Source: Cunninghamia lanceolata (taxonomy: Eukaryota; Streptophyta; Pinopsida; Cupressales; Cupressaceae). From it: a stretch of DNA of 64,000 nucleotides. Position 1 is the stretch's first letter, and each line of letters begins with the position of its first letter. Shown piece by piece: positions 10,875 to 21,080 of this stretch. Made by a program: the position numbers and the translations under genes. The DNA lies in NCBI GenBank assembly GCA_027924645.1, contig BSBN01001017.1:6908501-6972500 (forward strand), in the 5' to 3' direction. The notes beneath the pieces are model-generated. The model saw nothing but the letters and a program-made list of their open reading frames with translations, searched no databases and was not told the origin of the DNA.

Positions 10875-11979
10875 TGTTGGCAAGAGACACTGTGTGGCTT
10901 CATTAGTGTTGTCAAATACATAGTACATAGTATGCCTATACCGGAAGTCAAATTGAAGATTGTTTTGATTCGGTGAATAAGAACAGAGTATGTAACAAGG
11001 TCTGACAATTAGGTCCAGATCTCTCAGATGGTGTAACTCAATAAGTTGTAGACTTGGGAAAGTCAAGAGGGGTATCATGACTACTGTACTCCAGAGATTT
11101 ATCCTCCAGTGATAAATCAAGGAAAAGATATGAGGATTTGAGTGTTGGATTCTAGTCAAGCAAAGCAGACAAAGGAAGAACTGATTGACAGAGTATCAGA
11201 CTTCAATCCAGATGAGTAAATGGTGTTGATCAAGCAATTTGTGGGATCATACATTGTTGGCCAACCAGATGATTTACATATCTTGTGGATGATCTTGAAG
11301 ATGTTCTGCGAAGCATGGCATGTTCCTCAAAGAAGATTGAAGTCCCAGATCTATGTGACCAACAGAGTGGTGATTCGCATGAAGGCTTTTGTAATAAGTC
11401 AAGTTGTATTTGTGTATTTTCTCTGTAATAAAATAAAGTATGCCGACTTTGATGATTATCCCAAAGTCAATGTCTTGTATAAATAAGAGTTGTGAAGTCA
11501 TTTCAAAGCATATCTTGGGAAGATGAGAGTGTGGTAGAGAAGAGAAGAGTGAAAGGTAGAGTAGAAGTGTTGAGCTTAAATGGAAATAACTCAAGCATGA
11601 TGAAGATGCTAATCTTCAGTTCAAGTATATAATATTTATTATTATGTAGATAATGTGTCTCTTGTAGGTAGTGGGCCTCTTGTGAGTAGTGTGCTTGGGC
11701 AGTGAGCCCTAATTAGCAAGTGCCATTTTGTACTCCTTTATTCTTTTAACAGAGAATACAATCTTGGGTTAGTCACCCCATTGTTTTTCCCTTAACAGGG
11801 TTTTCCACGTAAAAATCATTGTGTTATGTGTGTTGATTTTATTTCTGTTCTTATGATCACATATGCTTATATGTTTTGATGCTGCACTGATTATTAAGAT
11901 AACAAAAGAAAAGAAAGTTAAGGAAATTTTGAGATAACTGATTCACCCCCCCTCTCAGCTATCTGCCTTGTTTCCAATA
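10875..11979 (+). repeat. Solo LTR of the SIRE-like family (1,105 bp)
   Basis: TGTTGGCAAG ... TTTCCAATA, flanked by a perfect ATTTT duplication (10870-10874 and 11980-11984). The terminal CA reads TA, a C-to-T change. It aligns with 7612-8920 and has a TATA-like TATAAATAAG at about 11478. No internal region accompanies it, so it is the scar of LTR-LTR recombination. Confidence 0.8.
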
Positions 11980-11984
11980 ATTTT

Positions 11985-12261
11985 GTATTTTGTTTAAAAG
12001 GTTTTCTCTGTTATAATTCTCTTTTTCTTAACCTAATTTTTCTATAAATGCCTTGTTTGATAAGGTTGCCAGACCTTTCTCTGCATACACAGTCACCTTA
12101 AAAATCTTCACAAACTTCCACATTAGGAGATTTTCTACCGTAGTCTTCACCAAATGATTAAGCATGTCAATCTTTATCTCATATCTTCGTGTTGAGGCAT
12201 CAACACCATTCCTTTGGTAGGAGGTTTCCATTAAAGCTCCCCCTGAGCCAAAGCTCTCATC
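11985..12261 (-). other. Internal region of the large copia element, segment downstream of the zinc knuckles
   Basis: Minus-strand frame 12028-12231 (67 codons) starts METSYQRNGVDAST and shows no domain I recognise. It includes a minus-strand GGGGGAG tract near 12240. It lies between the solo LTR and the zinc-knuckle frame and is probably decayed coding or untranslated DNA of the element. Confidence 0.4.
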
Positions 12262-12742
12262 TTAGTTTTTGGAGGAAACATCTACACCGGATGTTGATAC
12301 AAGCTCACCATTAACCTCTATTACTTCCTTCTTTATCCAAATCTTATTCATTTCCCTTTTGGTCTCTGCTGGATCAACTTTTAGTATAGGTTCATTCTCT
12401 TCTACCAAATTATCCTTCTTCATGTTTCTGCTTCTGCAAAACTTAGAAATGTGTCGAGGTCTATTGCAATTGTAGTATACAACATTCCTCTGACTGGTAT
12501 TTCTTCCATTAATTCTAGATCTGCATTGTTTAGCTTTATGCCCAAATCTATTGCATGTATAACAGTAGCCATTGAAAGATTGAACCATTCTATCATTGTT
12601 ATAGACAACCCTCATTTGACCTCTGCACTCACTCGCTCTATGTCCCATATTATTGCATGCATAACACCTAATAGAGTTCTGACTCACTTTTCTTTTGCAT
12701 TCAACAACTCTATGACCAACTTTATTGCATGTAAAGCATTGA
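12262..12742 (-). pseudogene. Gag-like fragment with four tandem zinc knuckles
   Basis: Read on the minus strand, four CX2CX4HX4C-type knuckles follow each other: CFTCNKVGHRVVEC (about 12735-12697), CYACNNMGHRASEC (about 12666-12625), CYTCNRFGHKAKQC (about 12567-12528) and a decayed YYNCNRPRHISKFC in which the first cysteine is Tyr. A charged Glu/Lys tail follows to 12262. The last three lie in the open frame 12687-12262; the first is upstream in the same frame. Zinc knuckles bind packaging RNA. Four in a row is more than the one or two I expect in copia Gag. No protease follows. Confidence 0.75.
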
Positions 12743-12933
12743 CCAGAGAAAGATGGAACAGTTTAATTCCTTCTAATTCTACATTATATTGCTTTGTGTT
12801 AATACTTATTGCAAAAATGATAAAAACAATTGAAAAAAGGGTACCTATGAGCATTTAGTTGTTTGATCGGAGGTCTTCTAGCTTTATCCTTTTGATTCTA
12901 GATCTACTTACGATTGTTCCTCTAATTTGAAGT

Positions 12934-13453
12934 CTAATATGATTTTGAACTTTCACCTTTTTCAAATCCTAAACCCTCTTTATCATTTGGACCTTTCTGA
13001 CTTGCAATCATTTCATCTAGCTTTGTAGAACTCTTCTTAAACTTGTCTTCAAGCATCCTTGCCTTCTCTAGATTAGATCTCAAATTTATAACTTCATATT
13101 CAAGCCTTGCACATTCTTCTAATTTTCTTTTCACCACTGCATTAAGACATTCCTCAAATCTTATCTTTTCCTTAGCTTGCACTTTTAGACCATTGATAGA
13201 TTCATTTGCTTGCTTCAATTGTTCACTGACTTCCTTATGCCTTTCTTTATTTTTTTGACTTGCTCTCTCAATTTTCTAATGCATTCATCTACTTCTCTAA
13301 CATTTTCCTTTAGGTCTTTGATTCACCTTCAATCCTCTCAAGATCTTCAAGAGCAGCATTAATTTCTCCAACTTTGTCAAGTATGCAGTCTTCTCCAATG
13401 TGTTTAGTAGCAGGAATCTCTTCCAGAGGAATATGTAATCTTCTAGCACCCAT
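12934..13453 (-). pseudogene. Gag-region N-terminal and coiled-coil frames of the large copia element
   Basis: After the PBS, a minus-strand ATG at 13453 opens a frame (MGARRLHIPLEEIPA) reading about 48 codons. Then comes a lysine/glutamate-rich coiled coil to 12934, whose open part is 13218-12934, with heptad-like Leu/Glu spacing. SIRE-type Gag proteins carry such a coiled coil upstream of the knuckles. The usual DGxNF...W Gag core is absent here, which supports a non-autonomous derivative. Stops near 13300-13250 break the frame. Confidence 0.55.
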
Positions 13454-13504
13454 GTGTTGAATCTCCAAGATCTTCCTTAAGTGGTTAAGCTTCTTCCAAA
13501 GGAC

Positions 13505-13521
13505 TTGACTCTGATACCAAT
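13505..13521 (-). other. Primer-binding site of the large copia element
   Basis: On the minus strand, ATTGGTATCAGAGTC directly follows the LTR end ...TGTTCAACA. It matches the initiator tRNA-Met type with one change near its 3' side and defines the 5' LTR boundary at 13522. Confidence 0.8.
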
Positions 13522-14816
13522 TGTTGAACATCCAGAATACTGGGGGGGGTGAATCAGTATTCTGTTAAGCCATTTAACCTTCAAAATTTTAGTCCTTCTA
13601 GCATATACAATTGTAGTAAAGGAAATTAAGCATAAAACATACAACCAGAATTCATAACACATGATCACCAGGATTTTATGTGGAAAATCCAAGAAGGGAA
13701 AAATCATGGTGAGGATTAGCTCACAATATAAAGTAGTATCAACACTGAATTACAAAAGGCTCACTATCAGAGGGCTCACTACCTAGAAGAAAGGTTCACT
13801 GTCAAAGAGCTCACTGCCCAAGGACTCACTATCTTGAAAGAAAGAGATAGAAGAGGTGACTCACTACTCGAGTTGAATTGATATAATTGCATCTAACATA
13901 TGCATGGAGTACAGTTCCAATGAAGCTCAAAGTACTGAAACAATATTCATCACACTATTCTGAAATACTAGACTCTACTACTATGCATTCATTCAATTCA
14001 CTTCCACAAGCACTTTTCCCATCACACATTTGCTCACTCTATTATTCACATCATATCCGTCACACATACATCCAATCATGATTCCTTGACACTTATTTAT
14101 ACTATCTTCAACCTTGAGAACATTCTCCAAGGTCAGCATCACACCTTAATACATAACATTCAAATTAGGTATGGACCTAAACATTTTTGTGTTGGAAAGA
14201 AATGAAGGAAGACCACAATACATCTTAGCTCAAATCTAAATTTGTCCAAGCATGCCAATCCACGCTACTACAATCACCAAAGCAACTCCACACTTAGTGT
14301 AAACACTTAAGGTCGGCCAAACCTATGTTAACACAATGAACTTCTAAGTACATGCTTCCTCAAACCCAACAATGACTTGCGAACCAAATGTAAGGCTTCA
14401 ACATAATCTAGAGAATTCCACGAACATCGTGAAACATCCTAAAATCCAACAAATTCCTCTGCAACAACTCTCACTTGACTGAAGTTCACATCGGAGCACT
14501 CAACCAACTATCATATAGTACAACTCAAGAAATCAACTTGCACAGCACCAAACCATGAACAAATTGAATTGAAGAAATATATAAGAATAATAATCATAAA
14601 TCCAGAACCACAAAGCCAAAAACAAATCTGCCGAGAAATGTAGAGCAAAATAGTTTCTCCCAGACACCTTTGCATGACTTAGAAACATTGTCCACACTCT
14701 GGTGAACACAACTTCCTCTGCACACCGAACTAGAGCACCAAATTTGGAATATAACATCTTTGTACATCTCTGAACAACATATACAGACCACAAAGACATC
14801 TTCAACATAGAAGAAA

Positions 14817-15348
14817 TGATGTAACATACACTTAATAAAATTGTGCCATTAATCATGTAAGAGCCAAAGATTTGGAACACTAGAAAAAAAAAGCTTCTAT
14901 TCACCAACTCCACTATTACAATGAGATAAAACTCTCTTATATCCAAGAAAATAAAAAGACAAAAAAATTACCTTTTTTGGCAGATTTCGACAATTGTCAA
15001 ATTTTGCCATTTTAGGTAATTTTACATTCATATGTTGAGAATCCAGTTTTTTCCCAAAAATTTCCTAAAACTAAGGTAGGACGAAAAGCCAACTAACATC
15101 TTAAATTCGAAACATGAGTTTCGAGTTATTAAAAAAAACAACTTTTAAAAAACTAGGAAAAAACACTAAATTGCCATTTTGAGGGCCAGGATGAAAGTTT
15201 CAAGCCCCAAAAAAGTGCCAAGATGGGGTCCAACTGACTAGGGTTTGTTGGGAAATCTCATGCTATCGCATAACATATCCACCTATAAAATTTCATAGAA
15301 AACCCACATCCGAGTCAAAAGTTATGACCTCCAGAAGTCCCTACATCA
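14817..15348 (-). repeat. 3' LTR of the chromovirus
   Basis: 532 bp with TGATG...CATCA ends. It is closely similar to 20149-20685; obvious differences are a 5-bp indel near the start and scattered transitions. On the minus strand it follows the polypurine tract at about 15349-15361. Confidence 0.85.
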
Positions 15349-15881
15349 TTCTCCTCTGGTTGAAAAGAACGTAGCTCCTGCAAGTGAGTGTCTTTGAACT
15401 GCTGCCATTTGACTGGATCTAACCTCTGCACTTCCCACTGTATAATCCATGTGCTATCTGTTGGTGGCAATCCTTCCCACTGTACTAAATACTTGTTGTA
15501 ATGCCCTTGCCGAGTGTAGATAGTTTTCTTATCAAGAACCTGTGCAATCTTTTCCTTCTTCTTATGGGGAATATGGTGGTGCCATGCCACTTCTGGTTGA
15601 CTATCTTTAGCATTATTCTCACCATGGAATGCATATAAATCAAAAATATTAAACACAGGAGAAATATCGAGATCATCTGGTAAACTGACCTCATATGCAT
15701 TATCATTGATCTTCTTTGTAATTTTGCAAGGACTAATTTTCTTGTACTTCAACTTGTGGTATGTTCTAGTAGGAAACCACTCTTTTCTCAAATATACCAT
15801 CACTAAGTCACCTTCATTGAATGTCTGATGTCGTCTACTAGTATCCACTATATTCTTGTACCTCTCATTACTATCCTTCAA
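15315..15881 (-). pseudogene. Integrase C-terminus and chromodomain of the chromovirus
   Basis: A 188-codon open frame. The N-terminal half resembles the integrase C-terminal domain (GDLVMVYLRKEWFP ... YKKISPCKITKKINDNAYEV). The C-terminal half has the chromodomain core YLVQWEGLPPTDSTWI at about residues 136-151, with aromatic residues placed as in histone-binding chromodomains. Chromodomains steer integration to methylated-histone chromatin, consistent with its site inside another silent repeat. The frame runs past the pol end into the LTR edge. Confidence 0.85.
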
Positions 15882-15884
15882 CTT

Positions 15885-16712
15885 CTATCTCACATCTTTC
15901 TGCAATTGTTGAAGGTGTTCTGTAAATGCTTCCCCATCATCACTGACCCTATCTTTCATTGGTAGCTGTACCAAATCTAGAACACCCTGAGGATTCCTGC
16001 CATACACAATCTGGAAAGGGGACTTTCCTGTTGATCTATTAATAGAACTATTATAAGCAAATTCAGCTTGGGGTAATGCCACGTCCCATTGTTTTAGCTT
16101 TTCTCCAACAATACACCTCAACAAGTTTCCCAGACTCTGATTGACTACCTTTGTTTGCCCATCCATTTGAGGATGATAAGCACTACTAAACTATATCTTA
16201 GTCCCCATCTTCTTCCATAAAGTCCTCCAGAAATGGCTAAGGAATTTGATATCCCTATCAGAGGTAATAGTCTTTGGAACACCATGTAGTCGAACAACTT
16301 TTGAAAAAAATAACTCTGCTACCCTCGTTACATTAGAGGTAATAGTTTTCTTGGAGAACCTATCAACAACTACAAAAATGGAGTCATTACCTCGTTGAGT
16401 ATGTCGAAGTCCCAACACAAAGTCCATGCTCAAATCTATCCATGGTACAGATGGTACTGGTAATGGCATATACAACACTGTATTTTGTGAATGTCCCTTA
16501 GCCACTTGGAAAATTCTACACCTTGTTACATACTTAGTTATATCCCTTTTCATCTTTGGCCAATAATATTTATCTTCTATCAAGGCTATTGTCTTGTCCT
16601 TGCCAAAATGTCCATCCAAACCACTACTATGAAATACTCTGATAATGTTTTCCCTCATAGAGCCAACTGGTATGCATAGTTGTTTTCCTTTAAATAGATA
16701 CCCATCTTGCAT
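15885..16712 (-). pseudogene. Integrase zinc-binding and catalytic core of the chromovirus
   Basis: The frame 16712-16191 carries the HHCC region (H near GLDGHFG; CRIF, where the second cysteine of CxxC is lost) and catalytic Asp residues in DLSMDFVLG and TSDRDIKF. The frame 16166-15885 carries the C-terminal side of the core (MDGQTKVVNQSL ... NSSINRSTGKSPFQIVYG). A stop or frameshift separates the two near 16170-16190. The protein would insert cDNA into chromosomes; here it cannot be made whole. Confidence 0.85.
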
Positions 16713-16778
16713 AAATTATTCACCCCTAAAGTGATCCAAGTTACTAGATACTGGTGCCTTCAATTGTTCCACAATCTC

Positions 16779-17267
16779 CTAAAAATCATCATCAGACTCA
16801 TACAAATTTTTGATGGCATCAAAACCAATCACCTCAGTTTCCATTGTGGTCAAAAGTGCAACACACGTACTTAACGCATCTGCAACCTGATTTTGTTTTC
16901 CAGACTTATGCTTCAACACAAAATTGTAACCTTGCAAGAAAGAGACCCACATGGCAGGCCTACTATTCAACTTTTTCTGTGTGTTCAAGTATCTCAGTGC
17001 AATATGATCTGTAAACAATACAAACTCCTGGGGAACTAGATAATGTCTCCAATGCCTCAATGCTTGAACAATTGCATAAAATTCCAAATCATAAGTAGAA
17101 TAATTCTTTCTCACTTCATTCAACTTTTCACTAAAGAAAGCTATAGGTTTTCCAGCTTGGCTAAGCACATCACCTATTCCCACATGGGAGGCATCACATT
17201 CTACTTCAAATACCTTATCAAAATTTGGCAATGCAAGTATAGGTGCTTCTATTACCTTTTGCTTCAA
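16779..17267 (-). pseudogene. RNase H domain of the chromovirus
   Basis: 162 codons with the RT-linked RNase H signature: VECDASHVGIGDVLSQ (first catalytic Asp), the LEFYAIVQALRHWRHYL helix (Glu), LFTDHIAL (Asp) and QNQVADALS (final Asp). It degrades template RNA during cDNA synthesis. It is separated from RT by frame breaks at 17268-17453. Confidence 0.85.
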
Positions 17268-17653
17268 ATACTTAAAGCTCTCCTTAGCATCATTGGTCCA
17301 TACAAATTCCCTTCCTTTGGTGCAATCTGTTATAGGAGCTACAACACTATTGAAATTTTGAATGAACTTTCTCTAGAAAGTGGCCAAGCCATGAAAAGTT
17401 TTTACCTTTGTGATGCTGCTTGGACTAGGCCATTCTAGAATTGCCATGACCTTTTATGGATCCATTCTGACACCATTTTTAGAAATGACAAAGCCTAAAA
17501 AAACCAAACTGTCCTGCATGAACCTACACTTCTTCAAATTGGCATAGCGCTTCTCCTTCCTTAACACACCAAAGGTGATCCTCAAGTGTTCTAGGTGCTC
17601 TTCTTTGCTGTTACTAAATACCAAAATATCATCAAAATAAACTACCACAAACT

Positions 17654-17858
17654 GGAAGAAAAACTTCTGGTTTAAACTGTGTAGCTTTTTTTAGCATCGA
17701 CGTTTCGGATTACACTTCGTGATCCATCATCAGGATGAGAAAAAGAGAGAATGATGGATCACGGAGTGTGATCTGAGACGTCGATGCTAAAAAAAGCTAC
17801 ACATAGTTTAAACCATAAGTTTTTATTCATATCATGGACTGTGGAAATATCATGTCTT
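17654..17858. mobile_element. 205-bp foldback insertion with hammerhead-like core (possible Penelope-like derivative)
   Basis: Flanked by a perfect 12-bp duplication CTACCACAAACT (17642-17653 and 17859-17870). It contains two long inverted arms (about 17655-17730 and 17751-17829), nearly perfect complements, joined by a roughly 20-bp purine-rich loop. The last 30 bp on the right lie outside the palindrome. No coding capacity. A 12-bp duplication and inverted arms would fit either a MITE-type DNA transposon or a Penelope-like fragment; the ribozyme-like motif favours the latter. The insertion destroyed the RT of its host, so it is younger than the chromovirus. Confidence 0.75.
17693..17733 (-). 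ncRNA. Hammerhead-like ribozyme motif in the left arm
   Basis: On the minus strand: CTGATGA (17733-17727), a stem-loop GGATCAC/GTGTAATCC with one mismatch, then GAAAC (17706-17702) and GTC followed by GATG. CATC just upstream of CTGATGA can pair with that GATG as stem I. One extra U after CTGATGA and a minimal self-complementary ACGT stem III depart from the textbook form; the latter recalls dimeric hammerheads of Penelope-like elements. The opposite arm holds a decayed copy (TGAGAC in place of CGAAAC). Activity is untested. Confidence 0.5.
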
Positions 17859-18498
17859 CTACCACAAACTTACCAATGTAAGGTCGTAGTATAGTGTTCA
17901 TCAATCTCATAAATGTGCTAGGTGCATTTGATAACCCAAATGGCATAACTGTCCACTCATATAATTTGTCTCTAGTCTTAAAGGCTGTCTTCCACTCATC
18001 CCCTTCTCGGATCTGGATTTGGTGGTAGCCACTTCGTAGGTCGATCTTGCTAAAATATTTGGCCCATGCAAGGACATCCATCATGTCCTCCATACGAGGT
18101 ATAGGAAATTGATACTTGATGGTAATCTTATTAATTTCTCTACTATTAGTGCACATCCTCCATGTTCCATCTTTTTTTGTGGTCAACAATGTAGGTACAA
18201 CACATGGGCTCATGCTCTCTCTCACTACACCTTTACTTATGAGTTTTGTTACTTGCTTACTCAACTCTGCATGTTGTGTTGGATTTATCCTATAAGCTAC
18301 TTGGTTGGGTAGAGTTGCTCCTGGAATCAAATCAATATGATGCTGAATATCTCTCTTTGGCAGTAGACCATCAGGCAATTCCTCAGGCAAAACATCAACA
18401 AATTCTTTCAATAGCTTTGGTAATTTTGGGGGAATTGAAATGTCTTCCTCTTCACCTTTTTTCACTACTAATGCATAGCAACACCCTGTCACCTTCAT

Positions 18499-19281
18499 TT
18501 ATTTAACAAGATCTCTTTCAGACAACATGGTCTCACCTTTTCCTTCATCCTTGAGAGGCAATAAAATCACCTTAGAGCCATCTTTCCAAACGGTGTATGT
18601 GTTTTTCTCTCCAGCATGCATAACTTTTCTATCATACTGCCATGGCCTTCCCAATAACACATGATAGGCATCCATTGGGACAACATCACACCATATCTCA
18701 TCTTGATAGATCTTCCCTATGCTAAACTTAATTAGGCATCTTTTATCAATAGTGACTTCAGTTCCCTTTTTAAACCATGTAATGCGGTACAGATGAGGAT
18801 GTTTTTTATAGTGTAAATTTAATTTTTCTACCATTTCTTTAGAAACCATATTTTCACAACTACCTCCATCAACAATAACTTGACATACCTTGCCAACCGA
18901 AGTGCATCTAGTTCTAAAGATATTGGTTCGAAGCCATGAACCATCAGAGCTTTTGGCTTGTTTTTTCTCCTTCTCTAGAATCACCATTGCTCTTCTCATC
19001 ATAAGACTTTCTCCCACATCTGGTGGAACCTCTAGTTTCGTCCCTTCCACTTCATGCTGCATTTGAGTCATGTTCACCCTAGGTTGTCCTCCTTGATTTC
19101 TTTCTTGCATGTTATAATTTGAGCATTCAAATGCCTTAAGACCTTCTCCACATCTGAAACAAGTGAAAGGCCTTATCTGATTTTCCCATCCTCTACCGCC
19201 ACCATAACCTTTACCTCTTTGAAATCCCCTTCCTTGTTCTTGGTTCAAAGGATCTTGTTGAGTGTCTACTTGTTTTTCCAA
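18499..19281 (-). pseudogene. Gag C-terminus and protease of the chromovirus
   Basis: Open for 260 codons. A Gly/Arg-rich segment precedes a zinc knuckle, decayed to CFRCGEGLKAFEC with the histidine missing. The protease site reads VIVDGGSCENMVS at about residues 133-145, the DGGSC variant typical of plant chromoviruses, followed by a hydrophobic CDVVPMDAYHVLLGRPW segment. The start at 19281 is just the first Met in this stretch; the ancestral frame came from Gag upstream. Confidence 0.8.
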
Positions 19282-20128
19282 TCCATGGGATGACTCTCCC
19301 CTGTCATAATTTGAACCTCCTCAAAATGGGGTTGATGTACCCCTTCTTCCTCCTCTATTCCTCTGATGGTACTATCTATTTTGTTTTTCTTCAGCCTTTA
19401 GAGCCAATTGGTAAGCCTCTTCCATACTGTTGAGTCGATGCATGCTCAATTCATCTTGAATAGAGAATTTCAGACCATTCACATATCTAGTAGCTGCATG
19501 TTCATCAATTTCTTGATGCTTTATATGTATAAACAACGTATAAAACTCATTTGTATAATCTTGCACAGAAGAGAGGTTCTGCTTTAAATTTTAAAACCTA
19601 TGAAAAAGGGTTTGCACATAATCTATGGGCAAAATTTTTTCTCAACTTCTTCTCCATCTTATTCCATGTCCTGATCTTATCCTTACCTTTCCTTGTTCAT
19701 TCCTTTTGAAGATGATCCCACCAAATCATTGCATGACCCTTTAATTTGGTGCATGCAAATTTCACCTTCTTTTCCTCTGTCATGGATTTCCATTCAAAAA
19801 AATTTCTCATGTCATTCAACTAGTCTATCAACTCCTCTGGTTTAAGACTACCTACATAATCTGAAACATCTACCTTGACCCCTTCATTTTTCCCTTCTAA
19901 GGCCCTGAGCATCCTCTCTTCAAAACTCATGCCTTCTAATTCTTCTTCTTCATGTTCTATATCTTGATTTGCACCTCCTCGACCTATCTCTTCATTAGAT
20001 TTGCCTCCTCCTCTACCCAGTCTTTGGTTTTCCATCTGTGTTGTAAGTTTTGCTACTTGCCTTTGTAGATTTTACATTTCTCTATGCATTTGGGCAAGAC
20101 CGCCTCTTACTCTTCCTCTCCCAGCCAT
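19282..20128 (-). pseudogene. Gag of the chromovirus
   Basis: Likely start ATG at 20128 (MAGRGRVRGG), 21 bases after the LTR/PBS edge. The frame to 19820 is acidic and basic by turns, with a TAA near 20070 and a TAG at 19820 replacing a conserved Trp. The following capsid segment (WWDHLQKE, about 19720) is recognisable; a frameshift near 19620 leads to 19566-19372 (YTNEFYTLF ... EEAYQLALKAEEKQNR). It forms the particle shell. All breaks are ordinary decay. Confidence 0.8.
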
Positions 20129-20148
20129 CTTTCTACTTTGATACCAGA

Positions 20149-20685
20149 TGATGTAGCCAACAACATACACTCAATAAAATTGTGCCATTAATCATGTGAG
20201 AGCCAAAGATTTGGAACACTGGAAAAAAAAACTTCTATTCACCAACTCTGCTGCTACAATGAGAGAAAACTCTCTTATATCCAAGAAAACAAAAAAATCA
20301 AAAAATTACCTTTTTTGGCAAATTTTGACAATTGTTAGATTTTTCCATTTTAGGTAATTTTACATTCATATCTTGAGAATCTAGCTTTTTCCCAAAAACT
20401 TCCTAAAACTAAGGTAGGACGAAAAGCCAACTAACATCCTAAATTTGAAACATGAGTTTCGAGTTATTAAAAAAAACAACTTTTAAAAAATTAGGAAAAA
20501 ACACTAAATTACCATTTTGAGGGCCAAGATGAAAGTTTCAAGCCCCAAAAAAGTGCCAAGATGGGGTGCAACTGACTAGGGAGGTTGGGAAATCACATGC
20601 CACCTCATAATGCATCCACCTGTAAAATTTCATAGAAAACCCACATCCGAGTCAAAAGTTATGACCTTCGGAAGTCCCTGCATCA
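20149..20685 (-). repeat. 5' LTR of the chromovirus
   Basis: 537 bp. On the minus strand it ends CTACATCA, then TC and the PBS TGGTATCAAAG. The right target-site copy AGAAA is at 20686-20690. Confidence 0.85.
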
Positions 20686-20982
20686 AGAAATGTAGGGCAA
20701 AACCAGAACACTACTCTGTTAAGACAAACAGTCTTTTCAACACACTATTTCCTTTATTAATCAAATTTTCTAAAAAGCACTTGGTAACCAACCATAAAAA
20801 ACATATTCCTAACATATTTAGCACTTCTTCAAAGAAACCAAATCATTTTCAACAAAGAAACTCAACCAAACAACTCATACACTTACAACAACCTCATCTT
20901 TGCTCAACCAATAAACACTAATGACAATAAAAGCTTGTTGACATAAATGACAACACCGACTGCACATACTTGTAACACAAAA

Positions 20983-21080
20983 TTTGAATAAATAATGTGA
21001 ATGCATTATGAAAAACACTCATGTTCTATAATGTAAGCACATTATGTACATCACTCATCTCACCTTCTCTGTCTCTCTGT
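20983..21080. other. Old genomic flank between two elements
   Basis: About 100 bp of AT-rich DNA ending in a CT-rich run. The CT-rich run continues at 27984 on the far side of the next element, so the two were once contiguous. Confidence 0.6.

Larger units (their letters stand above)
17454..18498 (-). pseudogene. Reverse transcriptase of the chromovirus, split by a foldback insertion
   Basis: The N-terminal part (18498-17871) shows [31 protein letters not shown] and [13 protein letters not shown]. The remainder (17648-17454) starts at the catalytic YFDD box (VYFDDILVFSNS) and continues into the thumb. The frame is cut exactly before YFDD by the insertion at 17654-17858, and 12 bp encoding parts of KFVV are duplicated on each side. 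Apart from the insertion the RT is fairly well preserved. Confidence 0.9.
14817..20685 (-). mobile_element. Full-length Ty3/gypsy chromovirus
   Basis: Two LTRs (14817-15348 and 20149-20685) begin TGATGTA and end CATCA, flanked by a perfect AGAAA duplication (14812-14816 and 20686-20690). On the minus strand: PBS TGGTATCAAAG (near 20138-20148), Gag, zinc knuckle, protease, RT, RNase H, integrase, chromodomain and a purine-rich tract (ACCAGAGGAGAA) before the 3' LTR. Length is 5,869 bp including a 205-bp foldback insertion in RT. Many stops and frameshifts make it inactive. The chromodomain places it among chromoviruses; I cannot tell the clade (Reina, Galadriel or Tekay) by eye. Confidence 0.9.
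673..20977 (-). mobile_element. SIRE-like Ty1/copia element without pol (LARD-like), host to three nested insertions
   Basis: The ends are TGTTGAACA on the left and TTGTAACA on the right, flanked by a perfect 5-bp duplication CAAAA (668-672 and 20978-20982). On the minus strand the order is 5' LTR (13522-20977), a primer-binding site complementary to the 3' end of initiator tRNA-Met (13505-13521), coiled-coil and zinc-knuckle frames, about 2 kb of weak frames, a polypurine tract (2332-2350) and the 3' LTR (673-2331). Removing the three insertions leaves about 3.9 kb of internal DNA and LTRs of about 1.6 kb. I find no protease, integrase, RT or RNase H domain belonging to it, so it looks non-autonomous and dependent on a SIRE-type partner. 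The LTR pair, PBS, PPT and matching duplication all agree on the boundaries. Confidence 0.85.
13522..20977 (-). repeat. 5' LTR of the large copia element, split by a nested chromovirus
   Basis: The LTR consists of 13522-14816 and 20691-20977, about 1,582 bp once the gypsy element and one target-site copy are removed. The two halves match the uninterrupted 3' LTR (673-2331) on either side of the insertion point near 1960. Confidence 0.85.

Noticed and set aside
14533..14946. Minus-strand 137-codon frame rich in Phe, Val and Leu that looks like a membrane protein
   Set aside because: It crosses the junction between the copia LTR and the chromovirus LTR and comes from AT-rich antisense sequence.
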